Shown here: positions 31,401-41,136 of the stretch, piece by piece
How positions within the stretch are numbered: position 1 is the first letter of the stretch
How the letters are laid out: each line of letters starts with the position of its first letter
Assembly (NCBI RefSeq): GCF_000002985.6
Contig: NC_003283.11
Coordinates: 18,973,501-19,037,500 of the forward strand
Direction of reading: 5' to 3'
DNA length: 64,000 nucleotides
Source of the DNA: Caenorhabditis elegans
Lineage: Eukaryota; Nematoda; Chromadorea; Rhabditida; Rhabditidae
The notes under the pieces: generated by a model
Told to the model about the DNA's origin: nothing
Database searches by the model: none
What the model saw: only the letters and a program-made list of their open reading frames with translations
Translations under genes and position numbers: made by a program

Positions 31401-32694
31401 TAACTTTGGCCAAAAAAAATCCAAAATATTCCAAATTTTCTCAAAAATTTCAAAATTCCTCTAAAAAAAACCCAAGATTTCATTTTAAAAAATGTCCCAA
31501 ATTTCAAATTTTTTCCTAAAATTTCACAAAATGTACCGAATTTTCACCTGAAAAACGTGAAAAAGGCCAAGGAGCAGGATCGGTACGAGCTGAGTGAAAT
31601 GCTCGTTTTTAGCCCTGAAAATTACAGGAAATTTTGAGAAAATGCGAAAAAATCCTGGAAATTTCCAGAAAAACGGCCCAAAAAACGAGAAAATCACGGA
31701 AATTTCGTGTAGAAATCGGTGATTTCCGTGAAAATTCTAGAAATTATCTATAAAATTGTAGAATATCATCGAGTAAATCCCCGAAAAATGCTGAAAATTC
31801 TGAAAATTTGTGCAAAATTTACATGGAAAATTGCTCGTTTTTAGCTCGAAGTTTCGAGAAGGCCGAAAATTTTTTTAGAAAAACCTCCCAAAAAGTTTAA
31901 AATTCCAGGAAATTTCTGTATTTTCAGCGCATTTTAACTCTGAAAATCGATGAAAATCGATATAAAAATCGGCATTTTTTGATAATTTCAAAGCTAAAAC
32001 ATGAAAAATGAATTTTTTTTTGGACGACGAATTTTTCAAAAAAAAAATTCCAAATTTTCATCTGAAAAATCCAAAAATTCAAAAATTTATTCAAAATTCC
32101 ACATTTTTCGTAAAAAAGCCAAAACAAAAAAAGCCAAAATTATTCTTTTTTCTGCACAAAAAATTTGAAAATCTTTATATTTTCCTATGAAAAGTCAAAA
32201 AAAAGCGCCAATTTCTTCTTAAAAATCAAATTTTCACTAATTTTTCCAAATTTTTCACCTAAAAATCCAAAAATTGGCTAATTTTCACTAATTTTTCCAA
32301 ATTTTTCACCTAAAACTACAAAAATCCCCAATTTTGCAGCACAAAACAACTGCACAAAGAGCTTGACGAAGAGGAAAAGCAGCGTCACGAGGAGTCGGAA
32401 GTCCGTAAAAAGGAAAAATTGATAAATAAACTGACAAAACGTCAGCAACTCGGAAAAGGAAAATTCGTTGACGCCGAAGATCCATTCCTTCTTCAGGAAG
32501 AACTAACTGGAAACCTTCGTCAATTGAAGCCACAGGGACACGTGTTGGATGATAGAATGAAAAGTTTGCAGAGAAGAAATATGCTTCCAATTGGTGGAGA
32601 TAAGGAAAAGAGAAGAATTAAGAATCGTCTGAAGTCGAAAGTTGTCGAGAAACGAAGTGCCAAGAATATTGTCAAAGGAAGCCGTGTTATTTAA
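28456..32694 (+). CDS. NOP53 (GLTSCR2) ribosome-biogenesis protein
   Basis: Four exons: 28456-28555, 28794-29380, 30736-31010 and 32340-32694 (438 residues; human 478). It begins with a basic KGSRHNKKYWRKG, then L54-F-I-V-D58, the LFxxD arch-interacting motif by which NOP53 recruits the MTR4 helicase and RNA exosome. Next come a long Lys-rich region, KSKLENQEAAEHF, YQEYVAKIAGEEQKLIDHE, an acidic EEEEE tract, coiled charged helices, and the conserved end VDAEDPFLLQEELTGNLRQL, GDKEKRRIKNRLKSK. The family processes 7S/5.8S rRNA and matures pre-60S particles in the nucleolus. Start follows ATTCAG directly. Part of exon 3 is copied into intron 3 and part of exon 4 is copied downstream. Last in the candidate operon. 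Confidence 0.93.
29502..30562. repeat. Dispersed GGCGCTGC units in NOP53 intron 2
   Basis: Degenerate single units at about 29502, 29961, 30183, 30274-30310 and 30537 (GGCGCTGCTTAGACTAC then AAAAACTAC). Segments near 29995-30180 and 30340-30530 are near-duplicates (both contain CTTGATTTTGAACTAAAAAT), so the intron grew by tandem duplication. A single degenerate unit also sits in intron 1 (about 28707). This is the right-most clear occurrence of the satellite. Confidence 0.85.
31558..31650 (+). pseudogene. Partial copy of NOP53 exon 3 inside NOP53 intron 3
   Basis: AAAAAGGCCAAGGAGCAGGA and GGTACGAGCTGAG plus the following TGCTCGTTTTTAGCC repeat the exon 3 end and donor region at 30973-31075, with a 15-bp internal deletion. 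The donor CG|GTACGAG is kept but no acceptor is seen upstream, so it is probably not spliced in. Confidence 0.85.
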
Positions 32695-33279
32695 ATTTTT
32701 TGTCGTTTTTTTTTGGTGATTTTTGAGGGAAAACGAGCTGAAAACTGGGGTTTTTAGTGATTTTTAACCTAAAAATTGATAATTTTTTTGGCAAATTTTG
32801 ATTTTTTGACCAAAAAATTTGAAATTTTAGACATTTTTTATTCTGAAAATCTGATTTTCTGGCTTAAAACTGATTAATTTTGGCAAAATTCTAATGTTTT
32901 ATAAAATTTAATTTAAATTTCATTTTTCTGTGGAAGAACTTCAAATTTTTGATGTTTTTCAACTCAAAACAAAAAAATTCCGATTTTCCCCAAAAAATGC
33001 CAAATTTTGCACCTTTTTAGCTAAAAGTTCAAAAAATTTCCATTTTCAATGGTATTTCACTACAAAATTCCCAATTTTCAGACATTTTTCCATCGAAAAT
33101 CACCCCAATTTCACCCCAATTTCCATTTTTTTTCCAAAAATATCGTTGTTGTTCCCCTTCATTACTCTTTTATTTTGTTGTTAATTCGTTATTTTTTATC
33201 ATGAAAAACTGTTTTTCTGAAAAATTTGAAATTTCCAAAAAAAAGCCGGAATTTTCAGGAAAAAGGTGAAATATTTCTA

Positions 33280-34115
33280 AAAGTCTGCAGAGAAGAAATA
33301 TGCTTCCAATTGGTGGTGATAAGGAAAAAAGAAGAATTAAGAATCGTCTGAAGTCGAAAGTTGTCGAGAAACGAAGTGCCAAGAATATTGTCAAAGGAAG
33401 CCGTGTTATTTAAATTTTTTGAGCTTTTTTCGTGTTTTTTTGGTGATTTTTGAGCGAAAATGAGCTGAAAATTGGGGTTTTTAGTGATTTTTAACCTAAA
33501 AATTGATAATTTTGGCAAATTTTGATTTTTTGACCAAAAAATTTGAAATTTTGGGGAAAATTTTACCCTAAGATTTTATATTTTCGTCAAATTTCGAATA
33601 TAGCTTTTTGTCTAAAAAATTTGAATTTTTGGCAATTTTTAGTCTAAAATTTTATAATTTTTTCAAATTTTGAATTTTTTGAGTGAAAACTGAAATTTTT
33701 AGTGATTTTTAACCTAAAAATTTGAAAATTTTTGCAAATTTTTAATATTTTAAGCTTTTTGACGGGAAAATTGGAATTTTTGGCAATTTTTACCCCAAAA
33801 TTTCGATTTTCTAGTCTAAAACTAATTAATTTTGGCAATAGCCTAACATTTTGTAAAATTTAATTTAAAATTCATTTTTCTGTGGAAGAACTTCAAATTT
33901 TTGATGTTTTTCAACTCAAAACAAAAAAATTCCGATTTTCCCCGAAAAATGCCAATTTTTGCACCTTTTTAGCTAAAATTTCAAAAAATTTCCCATTTTC
34001 CAAAAATATCGTTGTTGTTCCCCTTCGTTACTCTTTTATTTTGTTGTTAATTCGTTATTTCCGTTATTTTTTATCATGAAAAACTGTTTTCTGAAAAATT
34101 TGAAATTTCCGAGAA
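33280..34115 (+). pseudogene. Downstream duplicate of the NOP53 terminal exon and 3' flank
   Basis: 33285-33414 repeats the last 130 bp of NOP53 coding sequence, including the stop, with few changes (codons for RNMLPIGGDKEKRRIKNRLK are intact). The 3' flank is copied too: GAACTTCAAATTTTTGATG occurs at 32935 and 33888, and TTGTTGTTCCCCTTC at 33151 and 34011. Copy one is about 32568-33245; copy two carries some 240 bp of extra sequence. No start codon or upstream exon accompanies it. The 32695-35134 gap otherwise contains AT-rich DNA and the GCTGGCGCA repeats. Confidence 0.92.
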
Positions 34116-34369
34116 AAAAACCAAATTTTCAGAAAAAAAAACTTTTTTGAAAATTCAAAAAAAAAAACAAATTTTTTAAACTAAAAAATTCCACAATTTT
34201 TGCAAATTCTTGCGTAGTCCTACGTGGAAATTTTTGAAAAACAATTCTCGAAAATTCAAATAAAAATCGATAAATTTCGAAAAAATTCTGAAATTTTGAA
34301 ATTTTTATTGAAATTTTAAAAGAAATTCCCAGAATTTTCAGAGAAAAACTGAATTGCTCCAACAAATTG

Positions 34370-35720
34370 AGTTTGCTGGCGCTTTTTTGGTGCGAAAACT
34401 AGAAAAGTGGTAAGAAAATAATTCAAATTGTTGGCGCATTACTCGATCGTGCACCAAATTTGCGCCAGCAAACTAAAATTGCTAGCGCATTCCTCGTGCA
34501 GCACCAAAAGTGCGTCAGCAACAAATTGCTTTTAACGAAAATTGCTATCGGTATCCAAAAAAAAAACGACTGACGCATTTCCAGTGCCTTGGCGCACTTC
34601 TCGTCCATCACCAAAAGTGCGCCAGCAAACTTCTGCTGGCGCATTTCTCGTGCATCGCCAGATTTGCGCCAGCTAGCTCAAGTTACTGACGCATTTTGCG
34701 TGCAGAATCTGAAAAGCGCTAACCAATGATAGTTGCTGGTGCACTTCTCGTTCATCACCAAAAGTGCGCCAACAAACTTCTGCTGGCGCATTTCTCGTGC
34801 ATCACCAGTAGTGCGCCAGCAAAAAGGAGCCTTTTTTTGATACTGGAAACGAAATTTCGAAAAAAAAATCGAAAAATTCGAGAAAATTTTGACGTGAAAA
34901 AATGGAAAAAAAAATCAAAAAAAAAATTTTGATTTAAAAAATTCAAATTTCCACGCCTTGACCCCCGAGTACCCCGCTGACACGTGTCCCCCCCCCCCGG
35001 GGTGTATGAAATCAAAAAAATCAATAATCAGTATTCGAAAATCACATCGATCGAGATATCATCTTCTACTGCTGCTCTTCCTGGGTACTTCTCCGATTTG
35101 AGAAAAGAAGATTCCTCCTCCTCCACATTTCGAAATGTTTGGTACAAAGAAGACGGGCGGTTTATTTTTGGTGGTCATGGTCATGATGATGATGACGTCA
35201 TCGTCATTTGCACAGGACTCATCGACGGATGATCCAACAACTCAAGCAGCGCCAGTGCGTCAACTGCACTGGGAAAGCGTCAGCAAACAACATTTGTTAG
35301 CGCTTTTCATATTATGCACCGAAAATGCGTCAGTAACTTGAGCTTGCTGGCACATTCTTGGTTCTGCACGAGAAACACGTCAGCAAACATGCCTTGACGC
35401 TTTTTTTTCATATGTTGCACCAAAGAAACGCCAGCAATTTGGAATTAATAGCGCGCTTTCGGTTTTGCACGAGAACTGCGCCAAGGAATTGTGATTTGCT
35501 GACGCTTTTTTCGATCTTACACCAAAAATACGCCTGCGGTTTGGGGTTGCTGGCGCTTTTTTGGATACTGCACGTTTCGTCAACGAGAAATGTGCCAGCA
35601 ATATTAAGCTGTTGGCACACGTTCAGTGAATAATCCAAAAATGCGCCAGCAACGTGTTGCTAACGCACTTTTAGTGCTACACGAATAGTGCGTCAAGGCA
35701 CCAGAAATGCGCCAACAAAA
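34370..35720. repeat. GCTGGCGCA / TGCGCCAGC hairpin repeats
   Basis: Many 40-60 bp inverted units in which GCTGGCGCATTTCTCGTGCA is followed closely by an AGTGCGCCAGCA arm. They fill 34370-34830 and the first intron of the next gene (35255-35736). Variation among arms is high (GACGC, AGCGC, GGCAC) yet complementarity is often kept. A C11G4 run lies at 34988-35002. Confidence 0.8.
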
Positions 35721-38700
35721 ACTATTGATTTTTTAGCTTAACGTGACAACGGAACGTGAGATGCCATTTCCACTCAATTCACTTCAAGGTTCCTACAAAC
35801 TGACCAATATGAGAACGTATCAATTTTTTTCAAAATTTCAAAAAAAAATCAATAAATTTCAGTGCCGATCATCCACCAACACTGGCGACAATCTGGGATC
35901 TTGCCGGAGTCGACTTTGATATTGTCGCGTGGCCGCCAAAGGAGTGTGCAGCGTAAGTGATCGAGAAGTGCGCCAAGGCACGAGACATGCGCCAGCAGTG
36001 ATATTATATGCACATTGAAGCTAGAGACAAGCAATTGGCATCTAACTTAATTTCAACAATTTTAGTTCAAAATTCGCAGAGTTAGAAGAGTATCGAGAAT
36101 TGCGCCGAGGCACGAGAAATGCGCCAGCAGTGATATTATATGCACATTGAAGCTAGAGACAAGCAATTGGCATCTAACTTAATTTCAACAATTTTAGTTC
36201 AAAATTCGCAGAGTTAATTGTGTATCGAGAATTGCGCCAAGGCACGAGAAATGCGCCAACTCACCGAAATTGCGCCAAAGTCGATATTATACTTATTTTG
36301 AAGCTAGAATTACGCCTAATTTAGTACACTTAGTTTCAGTAATTTGCGTTTAACATTCGTGGAGTTCTAGGCTAATCGAGAATTGCGTAAAGCACGAGAA
36401 ATGCGCAAAGTCACAGAAATTGCGCCATAGTCAATATTATACTTATTTTGAAGCTAGAAGCGAGCCAAACTCAACTAACATAGTCTTAGCGTTCCTGTAT
36501 CAAAGTTGACAAAGTTATAGGCGTATCGAGAATTGCGCCAAGGCACGAGAAATGCGCCAACTCACCGAAAAAGCGCCATAGTCGATATTATACTTATTTT
36601 GAAGCTAAAAACAAGCTGAATTCGAATTTTTTAGTTCAAAAACGTTTTGAGCGAAACTAAAAAAGTTAATATTTCAGAGTCCACGTGTACTTTATTGATG
36701 CGAAATTCAAGGGCGCAGTGTTGCATATTGTTGAGGATATTGTGAAAAAGAGTCCGTTTGTCAAATTTTATCCACAAATTGGAAGAATCGATGTCAAGCC
36801 AACACAAGATGGGAATGTACTTGAGGGAACATTCAATCAGCGACATGCCATTTCATTTACCCATTTGAATAGTTCTACGTATTCTGTAGAGTTGGCCAAC
36901 AATTTTGTGGATAAAATCAATAAATACAATGGAATCAAGACTAAACAGAGTGTTCAGATGGAATTGAGTGGGCGGTTGGCGTTTGTTGTCACGAATAGTC
37001 GATTCTGTTTTGCACATATCACTCGGGATAGACAGAATACTTTCTACACGTCGCTATTCGATTTTGATTCGTGAGATATTGATTTATTGATTTTTGCCGC
37101 CGGAAAATCGATAATCACCGAAATCCCCCGAAAATATCGATTTTTCAGCTTCTCTAAGAACCAAAACCGCATGGCAAAATATTTGTCGACATTTGAAGAA
37201 CCAGAGGGAGTTCATTCGCTCTTCAAGCCGCCTGTCAATTTGGATAAAGGCCTTCTAAAATCTGTTGATTTGTTGTCGGTATGTGTTTTTTGGTTATAAC
37301 TTTTTCAAATTTGCTGGGAGACTTGATTTTGTGCAAAGTTTGAGTTCACCATGTTTCTAGCTTCAAAATGAGTAAAATATCGATATTGGCGCATGTTCGG
37401 TGAGCTGGCGCGTTTTCCGTGCCTTGGCGCAATTCTTGTTGCGCCCAGAATTACGTTAATCATACTTCAAACTCCGATAAACTACGACTTTCTTGTTCTG
37501 CTTGCGATTAGCTTCAAAATGAGTATAATATCGATATTGGCGCATTTTCGGTGAGCTGGCGCGTTTTCCGTGCCTTGGCGCAATTCTTGTTGCGCCCAGA
37601 ATTGCGTTAATCTTACTTCAAACTCCGATAAACTACGACTTTCTTGTTCTGCTTGCGATTAGCTTCAAAATGAGTATAATATCGATATTGGCGCATTTTC
37701 GGTGAGCTGGCGCGTTTTCCGTGCCTTGGCGCAATTCTTGTTGCGCCCAGAATTACGTTAATCTTACTTCAAACTCCGATAAACTACGACTTTCTTGTTC
37801 TGCTTGCGATTAGCTTCAAAATGAGTATAATATCGATATTGGCGCATTTTCGGTGAGCTGGCGCGTTTTCCGTGCCTTGGCGCAATTCTTGTTGCGCCCA
37901 GAATTACGTTAATCTTACTTCAAACTCCGATAAACTACGACTTTCTTGTTCTGCTTGCGATTAGCTTCACAATGAGTATAATATCGATGTTGGCGCATTT
38001 TCGGTGAGTTGGCGCGTTTTCAGTGCCTTGGCGCAATTCTCGATACGCTTAGAACTCCTCCAGTTTTCATCCAAAATTTCTGAAATTAAGTTTGCTGCCA
38101 TTATCTCATTTCCAGTTTTCATTTAAGTACGATATTGCTGCTGGCGCATTTCTCGTGTCTTGGCGCGATTCTCGATGCGCTGAAAGTGAAAAAGTGAAAA
38201 TACTAAAAAGTCATTTTTCAGGTTCTCAAACCTCCAGTTATCCAAACTATGTCAAAAATGCGTTCTCAGTTGAAAGTGTGCACTGGATACAGTACCAGAT
38301 CCCGGAATCCTTTGAAAAAAGCGTTCGGACTGATTACGGTCGACTCTTGGAAGGTTTCTGAGGAGAATGCGCAATTGCCGAAGAGATATTCGAGTTTCTA
38401 TGTGGATATTGGAGAGCGTTGTAGTTGGTTAGTGTGATATAAATTTCATTTGAAAATTGTTAAAGTTTAAAGCTAAAAATTAGGAAAAAGTAGATGGAAA
38501 CTGATGAAGTTTTGGAAAAATTTCAAATTTTCCCCCTTAATTTTTTGTACTGGTTTTTCAGCACATTGTACCTAACTAATCATAATCAGCTCGCCGAGAG
38601 CTTTCAAATGAGTATAATATCACCCTTGGCGCAATTTCGGCGCATTGGCGCTTTTCTCGTGCCTTGGCGTAATTCTTGATACAGCTGTAGCATAGTTATT

Positions 38701-39473
38701 TTTAAGTGAAACTAGTTTGAATTGTGCCCATAAGCTTTTACCAGCGCGAAGCTATAATTCAATAAAATTTTTAACTTGGCGCACGTTTGGTGCACAGAAA
38801 ACCCTGCAAATTATAGTTTTACTGGACACAAAACGCGTCAAGGCAATGGAAATGCGTTAAAATTAGATTTTTCGAACTAAGCTCGCTGAGAGCTTTCAAA
38901 TGAGTATAATATCACCTATGGCGCTTTTTCGGTGCATTGGCGCATTTCTCGTGCCTTGGCGCAATTCTTGATACAGCTCTAGCTCAACGAGTTTTACTCC
39001 AAATCAATTGAAATTAAATGCAATAGATTTGACATGTTTTTGCCTTCATTTTAAGTATAATACTGCCCTTGGCGCATTTCTCGTGCCTTGGCGCAATTCT
39101 CGATGTTTGTCTATTTTTGTTGATTTTGAGCCAAATTCACTGAAAATTTTTGATTCTAGCTCAGTTTTTGAAAAGCTTGCTAGTAATTAATATTTTTTCC
39201 AGGATTCGTCTGTGGATCACTAACATTGAAAAGTTCGACTCTTACAATAACAGCATGAAACTGGACGAAACTATCGATTTCTTCTTTGATCAGCAATTCT
39301 ACGTGGGTCCAGACAGTGATAAAGCCCGTCCACTGGCTGGTCACTCGGGACAAATCAATCGATTATCGATTAGAAGACATTGGTTTGGAGATGATAACAA
39401 GCATCTAGACAAGGATGTTCAAGCTGTTCAATTGTCTTATGGTAGAGATCAGGGACCGGCACTTCCATATTGA
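35135..39473 (+). CDS. Unrecognised secreted or membrane-anchored protein
   Basis: Seven exons join in phase: 35135-35254, 35737-35816, 35863-35952, 36678-37070, 37149-37278, 38222-38427 and 39203-39473 (429 residues). It opens with a signal peptide (LFLVVMVMMMMTSSSFA, likely cut before QDSST). The body is beta-rich with N-glycosylation sites (NVT, NSS) and few cysteines; segments such as TIWDLAGVDFDIVAWPPKE and FVKFYPQIGRIDVKPTQDGN suggest a nematode-specific extracellular fold. I do not recognise the family and assign no function. The stop TGA at 39471 follows GRDQGPALPY, but a second open frame offset by one base continues immediately (see next feature), so the annotated C-terminus may be wrong. 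All introns are loaded with GGCGC repeats; intron 5 has a 151-bp tandem array. Confidence 0.72.
37359..38060. repeat. 151-bp tandem array in intron 5
   Basis: Unit starts at 37359, 37510, 37661, 37812 and 37963, exactly 151 bp apart and nearly identical; the fifth is partial. Each starts AGCTTCAAAATGAGTATAAT, has three GGCGC elements, and ends with CTACGACTTTCTTGTTCTGC. It is one member of the right-hand dispersed repeat family together with its flank, amplified in place. Confidence 0.97.
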
Positions 39474-40333
39474 GTTCTTCAATTTGAAATCAATGGCTCA
39501 GAACAATTTCAATGTTCATTTGATTAAGGCAGCAAAATGTGAGGCTAATATTACACCGGTTAGTTTTTTTTCGCATAATTTTTTTTTAATTTTGAGTTTA
39601 AACCATTAAAACCAAAAAATTTGAACTCAGCCCTTCTTCAGCTTTAAAATGCGTATAATATCGCCCTTGGCGCACTTTTCGTGCACTGGCGCAATTCTGG
39701 ATACGCGTCTGTTTAGGATATTTTAGCACAGAGCCTTATGAAAATTAGTTAACTAAATTCAGAGTGTTGTCAGCATTCAAATGAATACAATTTTGCCCTT
39801 GACGCGTTTTCGGTGCCTTGACGTATTTCTAGATACGCGTCTAGTTTGGTGAATTTTCAGTAAAATTTTATGAAAAGCAATTTTTCGAGCCCACCATGCC
39901 CCCAGCTTCAGTATAACCTATGGCGCAATTTCGGTGCCTTGGCGCTTTTTTAGTGAGTTGGCGCAATTCTAGATTCGCTTCTAGTTTGGTGAATTTTCAA
40001 TTAAAATCGATGAAAATTAGAAATTCAAGCTCAGCATGCTCCCAGCTTTCAAATGAGTATAATATCACCCTTGGCGCAATTTCGGTGCCTTGGCGCACTT
40101 TTCGTGCTGTGGCGCATTTCTTGATTTACATGTTCTAGGGTAGTTTTTTCCTGAAAATCTTGTTTTTTTACACATTTTCAATGTATTAACCCTTCTAATT
40201 CCTATTTTTCCAGGCCAGTCAAACATCCCGTCTGGCGTCAGCCAATCCATCAGAACCCAACAGCCTGCAATTCACTGAGTGTACCCGAACGATTCTGCAA
40301 AATAAGTATGCTGGATCAATCAAGACTGGATAA
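39412..40333 (+). pseudogene. Out-of-frame C-terminal exons of the preceding gene
   Basis: In the +1 frame, 39412-39558 encodes a coding-like stretch ending FNVHLIKAAKCEANITP at a good donor (CCG|GTTAGT), which joins in phase to 40214-40333 (ASQTSRLASANPSEPNSLQF, then TECTRTILQNKYAG, stop). Its start has no acceptor and it overlaps the preceding exon in another frame. Either one base is gained or lost here (a real mutation, polymorphism or sequence error) or an unusual splice joins the frames. Confidence 0.6.
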
Positions 40334-40446
40334 CTATTTTTCCGTCGTTTACTTGAACTACTTGTATGAATTCCTGAATTTTTGTATTGCACCATGTCGA
40401 TAAAGTCGATTGTTTTTCGAAAAAAAAAACCATTTTTCATAGAAAT

Positions 40447-40875
40447 TTTACAGAGTTTGAGAATAGGATGGAGTAGGTCTGTAGGTAGGCAGGTATGCAC
40501 AAAGTAGGCACGTGTAGGCATTGGATAGGTAGGGAGGCATTAGGCAGGCAGCCGTAAGGTAGACATGTAGGTGTAGGTTGATAGACATGAGGAAGGCACG
40601 TAGGCCAGCAGACACAAAAAATAATAGGTAGGCATAATATAGGCACGCAGGTAGGCAGACATGCGGTAGTGAAACATTATGAAAGCAGGTAAATTGTTTG
40701 AAGGTAGCCACACAAGAGGCAGCCATAAGACATAAGATGGGTATACCTACCAAAATAGGTATGCTTACCTTATTCCTACTTGTCTAGTGCCTACTTTTGT
40801 GCCTACCTAATGCCTAACCAGCCTAGCATATGGAGCAATAGGTAGCCATGAAGTAGGCATATAGGCATATAGATG
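40447..40875. repeat. TAGGCA/TAGGTAGGCAGG low-complexity tract
   Basis: About 430 bp of degenerate AGGTAGGCA-type repeats (for example GTAGGTAGGCAGGTATGCAC), turning to the complementary TACCTACC/GTGCCTAC type around 40745-40830, so the tract can fold back. It lies between the secreted-protein gene and the receptor phosphatase gene. The cysteine-rich minus-strand open frames here are its translation. Confidence 0.9.
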
Positions 40876-41136
40876 AATTTATCGATTTTATTTTAAAAAA
40901 AGACCTCACGAGCACCCTCTGAAGATCCTGAAAATTAACTTTTACCGGAAATTAAAAAAAATTAGAAAAAACACGGGAAAAATATGAAATTTTCAAAAGC
41001 CTCACGTGATTGCCAACGTATTACCCCCCATTGACCTTTGAATTGTAATCATCAAAAAACAACAAATCAATCAGTCTTCAATCGATAATCGATAACTTCA
41101 CAGCAAATATTGAATTGGTAACTGAAGCGAAGCAAG

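Larger units (their letters stand above)
17358..32694 (+). other. Candidate five-gene operon (MEA1, TFIIF beta, tgt-2, COA8, NOP53)
   Basis: Five plus-strand genes follow with intercistronic gaps of 476, 236, 193 and 167 bp. Each downstream start codon sits 0-4 bp after an acceptor-like site: 20439 (TTCTCCAG), 24844 (TTTTCAG after a T run), 27519 (TTTCCCAG) and 28455 (ATTCAG). Gaps of 100-400 bp with a near-immediate acceptor are typical of nematode operons processed by SL2 trans-splicing. An AATAAA at 19988 fits a 3' end for the first cistron. RNA evidence is needed to show SL2 use; the first gap is somewhat long. Confidence 0.7.

Noticed and set aside
40437..40753. Cysteine/proline-rich minus-strand frames suggesting a small secreted protein
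   Set aside because: They translate the TAGGCA low-complexity tract; composition is fully explained by the repeat.
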